DNA of 60,000 nt from Antedon mediterranea (taxonomy: Eukaryota; Echinodermata; Crinoidea; Comatulida; Antedonidae), in contig NC_092670.1 in NCBI RefSeq assembly GCF_964355755.1, positions 23,499,201 to 23,559,200 on the forward strand, in the 5' to 3' direction. The translations under genes were made by a program, and so were the position numbers. The notes below the pieces were generated by a model. It searched no databases. It was not told the origin of the DNA and saw only the letters and a list, made by a program, of their open reading frames with translations. The stretch's first letter is position 1. Every line of letters starts with the position of its first letter. Below, piece by piece: positions 1 through 12,200 of the stretch.

Positions 1-256
1 TTTACCATTTTTATGATTTAAATTGTGTAAATAAATAAGAAAGAAAAGGTAATGGTTTAAATAACAATATCGAGACGATGTGGAGGTGGCTAGCCAGTGT
101 CATCATATCAGCATGCCTTTGACCGATAGACTAGTTTTTGTGTGAAACAAGTCAATTTGGATATAGAATTATAAATAAGATTAGAATTATTCAACATAAA
201 AACCATATTGTAGTTTTTTATTGTGGTATTTATAATATTCGTCGTAATATTTATAG

Positions 257-3200
257 ATTTCATCTCTCTCCTTGAATGGGAATGGTCAACTTTTGGCATC
301 TGGTCAAACTGGACGTTTAAGTGTTGTCCGAGTGTGGAACTTTCATAGTGGACAGTGTCTTGCTATGTTTAAAACACATGTCCACTCTTTGTTTGCTCTC
401 AGGTAAAAAAAAATTAATATTGAAATTTTATTTTTATTATTTTACCCATCTAAATTTCTGTCTGCACTATCAAATAGTGATATTCAGGGTAAGTGGAATA
501 CGTACTTGAAATTTTTCTTAAGCCCTGTCTACACTATGAAACTAGTTTGGCAAAAAGTGTGATATGCCCAAATATGGTAGTGATGTGCCCAAATAAAGTA
601 GTGATATGACATCATCATGACCATATATGGGTACTTCACAAAATCACAAACAGTTTGATAGTGTAGACAGATCTTTACAACCAAATATATTTGATGCGTA
701 TGAAATAAAAAAAAATAAAAAAATATAGGAATTTGAAACAAAACTCAATAAATACATGCTTCTCTTCCGTAGCTTTTCAGTCTCAGGAAGAACTCTGTGT
801 GGAGTTGGAAAAGATGGACATGGCAAAAATGTAAGTAGCTTAGATTAAGCCATTTAATATAAAAAAATATAAATTTATTTGATGATAGTCAATTAGAATA
901 GGACAGAAGAATGGCTATTTGGAAGGGTGTCGCTGTTGACTCCTCCTGTTTGCATGGCTGACTGGTCATGTATAAACATGTTTATAATGTAGTAGATGTA
1001 ATACAAAAGCTTCAATCGTTTTATTGTTTTATCTATCAGGTATATTCCATTTAGAGAAATAATACAAATAATTTATCTGAAATGTAAAATTACCTTTTAT
1101 TACCTGTTATCTTTGATTTTTGGTTTTGTTTCTTTTTCGTCTGTTTTTTGTGATTTGCTACATTATATTGTTTTATGTGTTTATATGAAAGACCACTTCA
1201 TTGTCAGCAAATACTGTTTAGAGTTAAGGTTAAAAAAATATATATAGACAGCCCCGCAATAGACTGCCCCGCAATTGACTATACCATGCCCTACCAGATA
1301 TTTTGTTAATGTTTATTTATTGATTATAAACTGCATACATGTCATTTAGTGAGTAGTAATATAATAGTAATACACAATGGAATTGTCAGATAACTGATAA
1401 TTTGAACAAAGCTATAATCTTTTACAGTATGTAAATATTGACTGGGGTGAAGGGTATGGTTCTAAATATGGCTTAAAGTCAATTCAATTCATCGACATTT
1501 TTATTCCATAATCAAAATAAAAACATATACAAATACAATACAAATAATAAGATAATGGAATGGGATACAAAATAAGCACAAGTGCTTTAAGCATGTAACC
1601 CTAACAAAAAGATCAAACAATTAGTACAAACAAAAAGAACAAACCAAAATAACATAATGTGATTTACTTAACTTAAATATTTCTATTGTTATAATATTGC
1701 TTTAATCTCTGTTTAAACAAACTTAAAGTGGGGGATTGTTTTATATAGTCTGTTAAATTGTTCCAAATATGTGTTCCTTGGTAGGAAATACATTGCTGTC
1801 CGACTTTGGTGCGTTTTAGTTGTGGACAGTAGTTTGACCTGTTTCTAGTTGAGTAATTATGGAATGAGGCAGATGTACTAAATAAGTTATTAAATGATTC
1901 AGGTAATAGATTATGTTTATATTGATACATAAATATAGCAGTGTGTTTCGTATAAAGGTCAAAAATATTTAATGTTTGGGTTGAAATAAAAAGTGGATGA
2001 GAAGGATGCATAAAATGAACATGACAAATATTTCTAAGTGCTTTTTTCTGGAGAATATGTATACGGTTTAAGTTTGTAGCAGAAGTAGCACCCCATACTG
2101 TGATAGCATACGTTATTCTAGGTAATATAAGTGCATTGTATACCGTTAACAAGATTTTACTTGATAACATAGACTTCACTTTGTTTAAGACACCAATTAT
2201 TCTAGAAATACTGTTTGCTACCTCATTTACATGAAAATTAAACGATAAAGTTTCATCCAGAAATAAGCCTAGAAATTTAACTTCAGTAGCTTTTACTATA
2301 CATTCATTTCCCATCCTCAATTCTAGTGAGGTAGTGTCAGCTGACTTATTTCTAGCCTTAAATATAACATATTTTGATTTGTTTACATTTAGCGTTAATT
2401 TGTTAGCAATAAACCAGTCCGAAAGTATAGATAACTCCTGGTTCATTGTATCAAAAGCTTGAGTAATATCATTGTGACTATAAAACACATTTGTGTCATC
2501 TGCATACATAATCATGTCTACATGGTTACATGCTAGACTAATATCATTAATGAATATAAGAAATAATAATGGACCCAATATGGATCCCTGAGGAACTCCA
2601 GTGTTTACTGTCATTTTACTAGATGCAGTATTAACAATAAATGTGTATTGTAGTCTTTTTTTAAGATAGTTTGAGAACCAGTTTAGCGGAACTCCTCTTA
2701 TACCATAAAATCTTAACTTATCTAATAATACATCATGATCGATTGTATCAAACGCTTTTGATAAATCAAGGAAAACTCCTAGTGTGAACTCTTTATTCTC
2801 AATAGCGTTTGTGATTTTTTCAATCGATTGTATTAAAGCATGACTAGTTGAATGGTGTTGTCTAAATCCATACTGTGTTTTACTCAGTACGTTATATTTT
2901 GAGAGGTAACAAATCGTTTGATCATACACAATCCTCTCAAATATTTTGGAAAAAAAGGGTAAAATGGAAATAGGCCGATAATTATTTATATCGGAGATGT
3001 CACCATTCTTAAATACCGGGATAACTTTAGCAATTTTTATATCAGCCGGGACACAGCCCGATGATAATGACGTATTAATAATATGCAATAAAGGTTTTAA
3101 AATAAACGGGGAAGCAGATTTTATGAGTTGGGCACTTATACCATCATGGCCAGGAGAAGTATTCTTTGTGTTTTTAATATAGTGGTATAGTGATCGTGAG

Positions 3201-6200
3201 ACTATACTACAGGGCCGGGGTTCTCAACAGTTTTTAGTATGATTGTAATTTATATACCGTCCTGACGCGGGTATAAGCCCATACTCGGGTATAAGCCCAC
3301 CCCCCGACTTTTGACTAATTTTCATGAAAAATGAGGCACTCGGGTATAAGCCCACCCATTAATTCGAAGATTTACATTGTGTGTCGTAATACATTATTTT
3401 GTATTTGGCGATGTCCATGCACCGAATACACCTACCTTTGATCATAACCAAGCTAGGCTAATATACGCTAGGCCATGAGGCCTAGCGGTCCTGTTTTGTT
3501 TACACTCCATCGCGGTCGAAGATCGCTTCACACACGATGCTACAAGTCGCCAAAACGGAAAACCCACTATTTGGTATCGGCTGCCATAAACAAGCTTATT
3601 AAATTTCTTTGGTACATTTCTATTTAACGAACATTGTATACTTGCTTTTCTGCTTGATAAATTCTTGTTCAATTGATGTTTAAAATAAGATATTCTACAA
3701 TAAATTACACGAACTAGGCCTAGCCTATAAGCTTAATTATTCTTTAATTTCCGACACTCTACACCTCGTGTATTTAGAGGCAACGTCGTACACGTGAGGG
3801 CGCTCGCTCGCATGGTGGAATACACAGTGTACATGTGCTGTTTTTGACGATCTGCATTTTTGGATCCTCGGGTATAAGCCCACCCCCCCAAACTTGACGT
3901 GATTTCATGTTCAAGGGGGGTGGGCTTATACCCACGTCAGTACGGTATATTCAATAACCTTGCGGACCAGATAGACCGGAGCATCTTCAAGGGGCCCCAA
4001 TTGGGGGTCCTAAGTGTTTAAAGGGCATCAACCCTTTTTTTTTAAAGTTTATTTGTGATTTTTGTACTTATCATATGAAATGTATGCACAGCCGGGATCT
4101 GGTCCGTGTGCCAGCTGTTGAGATTGATTTTTTTCAATATCCAAAACAATCACAAAACATTGCACCAATAGCTGGAGAATGAATCTTGAAACCTCTGTAA
4201 TTATTATTATTATAATAAAATTTAAAAAATATATCAACGAGGTTGATATTTAACCTTTCATCATTCACCAAATGCCATTATTTGTACCATTACATGAATA
4301 TTAAACATTTATTATTTGTTTTATATAACATCCAAATAGATTCCTGTCATGACAGGAATTTATTTAGGTGTTATATAATACAAATTACTGTATATGCTCA
4401 ACTAGAAAACAACAGGCCCTAGGCTTTGACGTTTTAGGGGGAAAACCATACTGCTATATTTGTTCTAAGTACACTAATTAATTCAAGCAACTGCTTTGTC
4501 ATTGGATCAAAGTCCATGGAGCTAATAAAATATTTAGAAAAGCAAATACAAAATCAATGTTTGATATCAGATAAAATTGTTAAAGTTCAACTTAGTGTGA
4601 TGACACAGTGGTCTCATGACTGAAAAACTGCTTACTTTATATTTGACAACGGCCACGTCAACAAGAGTTTAAAAAGTTTTACCAAAGAAGGAGTTAATCA
4701 TTCTTCAAAAGGTAAGAATATTTTTAGAATGTTGTCTCAGCCTCACCTAGATCTACATTAATATTTATAGATAAAACTTCTAGTAATAATTTGTAACAAT
4801 GTGAAATGTAACAGCCCTAAGTTGGCTTTAATACTCTTGCAGAGAGGTTTTACCAAGACTTGTTTGATTAACTGTTAATAATATAGGAATTGCAAGCACA
4901 GTATCCATATACACCTGGATCTTAATTTCATATTGCTTGCAGTAGTTAAGTAACTTTATAATTACACACAGATGTAGAATCATAATTGAAAGAGAATACT
5001 AGAACTTAAATGAAATATTTCTTTACAATAGAGCTAATGACATCCTCCCCACATCATATTTATAAAAATACTTAATTGTCATTTCAGATTTCACTATGGC
5101 TACTGGTAGAGATTTAAGTCTTCTGGAAAACATAGATGAGAAGCTGTTAGAATGCAGCATATGCAGTGCCACACTACGTAATCCAAGATCACTTGCCTGC
5201 CTGCACAGCTTCTGTTTAGCATGTCTAGAAAACTGGCTAAAATCAAATCATGGAAAGCTATCATGCCCGATTTGTCGCAAACTACATCCCATTCCTGATG
5301 GCGGGCTTGAAAAGCTTCCACCCAATACGTTTGTTAATAACCTGCTAGAAATCACTGAGCAATTTAAGAAGAAAGAACAAGTGAAATGCGTTTGTGGAGC
5401 AACAGAACAGGTGACATACTACTGTAAGGAATGCAGACATTACCTGTGTTCCATGTGTAGAAAACATCACAAAATGTTGCCAATGTCTGCAGGTCATACG
5501 CTACTTGCTGCAGAGGAAGTGCAATCAATGACGCCACAACAATTTATTAATTTACATCCACCATCATGTTCCACTCATAAAAAACCACTGGAGTTGTATT
5601 GTACAAAATGTAAAGTACCAATATGCTGGAAATGTGCAATAGTGGACCATGCAAAGGGAGCAGAACATGAACCAACTGACATTGTCTCGGCATTCAAAAT
5701 ATTTAAGGGAACTGCTGACAAATTGAAGGACACTGCCAATGAATGCCTTGAAAAACTAGAAAATAGAATCAGAGTAGTTAAAAAAAATTCTATGAAATTA
5801 GAAGAAAGTAAAAATGCAAGTTTGAAAAGTATCAATGAGCAGTTTGAAGAAATGGTGAAAATAATGAAAGAAAAAACAGACAAACTAAAGAAGAAAGTGG
5901 AAGAAAAATACACAAATGAAAAGAAAATAAATGACATGCAACTGAAAGAATTAAGAACAATCACTTCAGGTTTAGATACAAATGTAAGTTTCCTTAATCA
6001 GTCACTAAAGAGTGAGCCAGCAACTGCTATGATGTCAAGTGAGATTGCATTGAATACACTGAAGGATCACATAAATAGTTCAGATGAAATCAAGCAATAT
6101 GACAATGAACAAATTAACTTCTTTGGAAACAAACTTACAATTGAATTGTTGAAACAATGTGATATTGGATATGTTACCCCCATTACAGCTGATGATCTTA

Positions 6201-9200
6201 TTTTAAAAGGTCCTCAATGTGTGACCCAAGAACAATCAATTGTTGCCAGAATTATTATACCACATAAAATTGGTTTAAGTCAACTGAAAGCAACATGGAC
6301 ACAACCAACAGGAGAAACCACTAATGGTTTTGTTGAAGAATATAATAATGATTATGTTACAAGAGGAGTATGTAAGAATCCAGGAATCTGTAGATTGAAT
6401 GTGTATTTCAATGGGAAGCCAATCAGACAATCACCACTTACTATCAAGATAGAGAAGAAAGGATTGGTGAATGATTTTAAAGTTCATAAGAAGCCTACAG
6501 TAGTAGTAAAGTGTGATGATGATTGCTTGTTGGTTTCATTTTGTACAAATGAAATTCACAAGTACAAACAATCAGGAGAATGCATCAGCAAGATAACACT
6601 ACCAAAAGGTGTGAAAGTTTACAGAATGTACAAAATGAAGAATAACAACATAGCATTCAGTGATAAAAGCTGCATTAAAGTATGTGATATGAATGGTCAT
6701 GTGATTAAATCCATTGGTGAAGGTGTATTGACAAATCCACGTGGGATTCACATAGATGAGGCAACAAATGTTATTTATGTAACAGAACGGAACACTGAAT
6801 GTGTGTGCATGTTTGACATTAATAGTGGTAAGGAACTGATGAGGATAAGATCACAAAGAGAAGGACGCATTATATATCCTGATGTAACACTTACAAAATC
6901 TGGGAAAGTGCTTGTAGCAGATTATGGAAATGATCAAATTGTATCTTATGATAATGAAGACAAGTCATTTAAAGTACTTGTTAATAAAGGTGAGAAAGAT
7001 GGTATGGTGATGCATCCACATGGAGTTGTAGTTGATGAGGATGATAACATCATTGTATCAAGTCACCACAAACTACAACTATTCAGTAGTGATGGACATT
7101 TTATCAAAAGAATTGATCAGGAAGAAGATGGAATCAACAATCCATGTCAGTTATGTATCATTTCATATCACCCACGTAGAATTTCTGTAGCTAATTACAA
7201 TGGCAGCAACATTAAAATATTTAATTATTGAAGTTGAAAATGACATAGTTGGAGAGACTGTCCTTTGAAACAGTATTTACATTTGGACAAAAAATCTAGA
7301 TTTATTACTTCATCTTTTACAGCTAGTGTAGAAATATGTAAAATTATTTTTTATTTATTAAATTTACTTTATTGAATAAGTAATAAAGGAAAAAAATAAA
7401 TTGAGGGTGTATAACACATTTTATAGAATAATATTTTCTGTGAAAACAAATGTACAAACAAATAAAAGAATTGATTTTATAAATCAAACGTTTTATTTTA
7501 TAAATACAAACATGTGTCAAACAGTGTATTTAAGCATGATCATAAGTAGGTATTCCACAAGTGGGATTACTGCTATTTTTTGTATCAACAATGACTTAAG
7601 CTCTGTCTATGCTATCAAACTAGTTTGACAAAAAAAGTGTGATGTGCCCAAATATGGCAGTGATATGCTTAAATATGGTAGTGATATGACATCATCGTGT
7701 CCATACATCACATTTTTTTTGTCACATGTTTGATAGTGTAGACAGAGCATTTACTGTATGTTTACTTAGTGTATTAAGATAGTGTATACGTCATGAGGTG
7801 GTTTCCCGAATGTTCGCACGATCAAAACGGTACTGGGTATGATCAACTAGCATTCATGTTCCCAACTAATCATCCATTCATAGAAGTACTGATAAAGAAG
7901 TCAATGTGACTTTTTTTCGACCTTTAAATAATAGAAAGTTTTGACAAATTTGTTAGGATAGAAATTTATGATGTATATGTTTATTGAAAATTGTTGTATT
8001 TTTTAAATTACTTTGTACAAGTTGCGATGAGAAAACTATTATTTGATCGTTAGTTGACGTGTAAATTAAATAAAAATATTAATCAAATATGGTAGTATCA
8101 GTGTCATCATTTGTTTCTCGTATGTTCTGGAGTTACGATTTTTTTAATAAATAGATGTTTTGAAACCCTATGGTATTTTTTTATTTATGTTATTTTTTTA
8201 CCGCTTACTGTGAGTTTTTTTGTCATAAATTCAAGATGTCTTCCATAGCAAGACATTCAAATATTCTATATAATAGCAGAGCCTGAATAACCTAAAAAAA
8301 TAATAAAATAAACGAAGACGTTTCAATTGTATGAATTTATTATTTACTGAATGTTTGTAGTTATTTATTTTATACATATTTTTTAATTACTTATAATTCT
8401 GACAAATTTTAAGTCCTAGTCACTTGGTAAAATATGACTGTGTATTATTTTAGATGATTGTTGTGTGGAACACCTCAAAACTAAAACGAAATGGAGATGT
8501 TGAAGTCCTTGCTAAAGCTCATACAGATGTTGATATTGTGAGAGTACGAATTGCCCCATTTGATGATATGAGGTAAGTATTGCTTAGTTATTATAGGCAT
8601 TTTTATTGACAGATTTATTTATTTTTTATTAAACTTTGTTTAATGAGGGTGACTTAAAACAGCCGAGGCTGACATGCATGAGATACAAATACGAAAAAAC
8701 GAGAAAAAGAATAAAAAAAAAGAGAAAAAAATAGACCAATAAAAATATATTCATATATATATGAACATTTTGAAACCCTCAGGGACAGTGCCTAGCCATA
8801 GCATATTTAGAGGGTGAGATATTTTTTTAGTCGAACTTTAAAAATATCAAATGATGTTGAGTTTTGAATTTCGATGGGTAGTGCATTCAGCAAAGACGGT
8901 GCTTTATATAAAAAACTGTCCCTGAAGGTTTCAAGATAATTAGCCGATGAAGTTCCTGTGGAAACCAGGATTTAACCGATTTCAAATTGAAATGATAATT
9001 AACTCATTCAAATCAGATACTTATCTGATAAATATGATAATATTTAACTTTTGACATGTAGGACAAATTGCGTTGATCCTGTGCACTTGATTTTTTATTG
9101 ATTATCTGATTGGTTAAAAATTAATCATTTTTGTTATGGCTTCGGAAACACAGCCATTGAAGTAATGAACTTAGGCCTATGTTGTTATTTGCACCAATTT

Positions 9201-12200
9201 TTAATTTAATGCAGACTGATATGCTAAAATATACTGTATGTTAAATAAAGCTTTTTACGATGACTCACTACTACTAGTTTCTTTAAAGACTAGCAACATG
9301 TGGACGAGACAATGTTCGTTTATGGCGTGTAAGAAATGGACAGTTGCGGTCCGCACCGGTCAGCCTTGGTGATTACAATGTTGCCGAGTTCACTGATATA
9401 TGTTTTGAAACTACCCATCATCCAAGTCGCGATCCAGCAGACAGGTTAATGTGAGTTAATGTTTCTTCTTCGAGAAACAAAAACAGCAAACATTTTTCTA
9501 TTTTCTCATCATTGTTTGGCACTTTCCTTGTAACCTACTGTCTGATTGTCCAATCAGCTTTAGACTATTCTGCGGCATGATGTCCTAAACACAATATCAA
9601 TAGGTATCCTTTCATTGTGAACAATCATATTATCAATTCAAAATGTACGCCAACGAAATCGCTTTTTTTTCTTCCATTTTTTGGTAAAGAAGATATTTTA
9701 TTTATCATTTATTTCAATAATATTTTACGAGGGTGGTCCATCCATCCAGCTGATCATTAGGGACCCTCAAAAAAATACATCATACATTGTTGTTTTGTTA
9801 CACAGTTTAGCATGCACAAGGTCTGGCCACATATTTGAGATAGATCACGCAAGAGTTTCAGTAGCTCATGTTCGTCGACTTCTTCCAGTTGTAAAGTCTA
9901 AAGAAGACAAGAGCACTTTTCGTTCAGGTTTGTTATTTTTAGCAATGGAATGAAAATCAAATTAATCTTTTCATGGAACGTATGATATGAGAAAATTCCA
10001 TCCAGAAAAATCTGGTTTATGCAGGTACGGTACGGTACGGTATATGAATATACTAACTTCATGACATTCTTTAAAAACATCAACCAATGATATGTATTTT
10101 TTATTTATGACAAGTTATACATTTACAGTATATAAACACATTTGTTACACCTTTTCATAAAATTTTCCAGGATCAGGAATACCTTTAAACTGTATGTATG
10201 TAAATGACACATTCTGTGCAACTGGATCTGATGATGGTATGCTACGCCTGTGGCCATTGGACTTCTCTAGTGTGTATCTTGAAGCAGGTATGTACATAAG
10301 AACTAAAAACTTGACTCTCCCAATACCGGAATCTCTGAAAATTAGAAACTTGTATAAAACCTTGAGGTCTAAGAGGTCTAAAATTTTTTTTATCGTTAAA
10401 CGCACATTGGAATACTGGAATTTCTGGAAAACCAAACATTTGTCTCATAATTGCGTCCAGTATTAGGAAGTTAACAGTAGTATAAATTCTTAAATAAGTA
10501 TAAGCAATGGAAACCATTTCATATCGCATAAAACACAACACTATATAAAATGTAAGTAAATTATGTAATATGAGAAAATATTTTATATCATATTTTAAAA
10601 TATACTGTATTCTATTTTGTCACAGAGCATGAGGGACCAGTAACCGCTGTATCAATATCAAGTAACGGTTTACGCATTTTAGCCGGGACAGCTACCGGCA
10701 ATATTGGTGTACTTGATGTATCAACACGTAGTTATACAACTCTTATGCGATCACACACGGATCAGGTGTTGAGTTTTGCCTTTGACCCTTTGCATCGGAA
10801 CATAGCCACTGTATCACATGACCATACCATTCGTGTATGGGATGTGCAGACATTACAACAGGTGCGTGAAATCTCAGCTAGGACGTTTACCCTTATTTCC
10901 ATTATCTAATAAGCTATTGTATGCCTTATTATCTCAAATGCGCTAACCAAGATGGTTTTGGAAATTGCAATGTCGATCATCGTTATTCAAGTCAATTTTC
11001 TCCCTCTAGCAACAAAAGATTTTTGAAAAAATTTCTTACAACTAGATAACATAAATTACAACCTCTCTCACTAAAGCTTGGTTCCCACTTGGACGCAAGA
11101 CAAGGACGTAATGCAAAGTGATTTGATTGATCTCAAGCGATGAATTATTTCAACAGTCGCGTTTGATTTGTCAACTCGTTTGCATTGCGTTACGTCCTTG
11201 CATTGCGTCCTAATGGGAACGGAGCTTTCTTTATGGTATGTAATACAAATTAAAATTTAATAATAGTCTAATTTCCCAAGATATGACCCTTTATAACAAA
11301 CTCTAAATCTTGATTCCCACAAAGATTATGTTAAAGCATGCTAATAATATTTTCTTTTATAGCTTTATGATTTCAGTACACCTCAGGAGTGTCCTTGTGC
11401 AATAAAATATCACCCTAGCCTGCAGTGCTTTGCCTGTGGATTTGACAGTGGGTGTGTCAGGGTGTTTAACATTGCTTCTACCAGTCTTGTAGCTGAGTAC
11501 AGGTGAGTTACACTGTATGCAATATAAAGGGGACTTAACTCAAAAACTTTCTGGCATGCGCCATCTTCGGTATAAAGTAAGCCATCAAACAATCTATTAA
11601 CATTTACCATGCAAAAAAAATTCAAACTGCTATTATTACCAATAAATTCGATTATTCACAAAAAAACATTTTAGTATCTTTATTTTCTTGTGTAAAAATC
11701 AAGCCAATATACTACATTTTTTTTTCAAATTGAGCACTGGAAGTGCATCTATAGCATTCATCCAGTAATTGATGGGTTTCGTGCCCTCTCCCCAATTATT
11801 TTCAAGTTGATTAAAAGTCATTCTGAATTTATCAAATTAATTTTTTTTAAATAGTGAATGTAATTTAACAAGATATAAATGTAAGTTACAGACATTTTAA
11901 AATAAAAATTGAAATGAATGTTGTACCTATGCAAACCTATTTGTTTTCATTTCAGGGAGCATCGTGGTAAGGTGACTGGTCTTGTGTACTCTCCAAATGC
12001 CATGTATCTCTACAGTTGTTGTTCCATGGGCTCTATCGCCCTCTATGATGCCTCGCAAGAGGGCTACCAAGTGATGAGGTTGCTAGGCAATGCTGTTGCT
12101 AAAGGAAACCAGTATGGCCCAGACATGCTTTCTGTCAGTGAGGATAGCAAATATGTTGCGTATGTTGGTCCCTCCGAATTTACTGTTACAGTCGCAGATG

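Larger units (their letters stand above)
831..8453 (+). other. Large WDR90 intron carrying a nested gene and transposons
   Basis: This 7.6 kb intron starts with GTAAGT and ends in TTTTAG. It is much longer than the other WDR90 introns seen here (roughly 90 bp to 1.1 kb). It contains an antisense LINE (about 1485-3208), a TIR element (3253-3949), a palindrome (4321-4378), the complete TRIM-NHL gene (5096-7231) and a MITE copy (7599-7749). I see no further coding sequence at 831-1480 or 7750-8450, which are AT-rich. Confidence 0.85.

Noticed and set aside
5575-5964. 129-codon minus-strand frame
   Set aside because: It is antisense to the TRIM B-box 2 and coiled-coil region; its Phe/Ser-rich translation mirrors Lys/Glu codons of the real gene.
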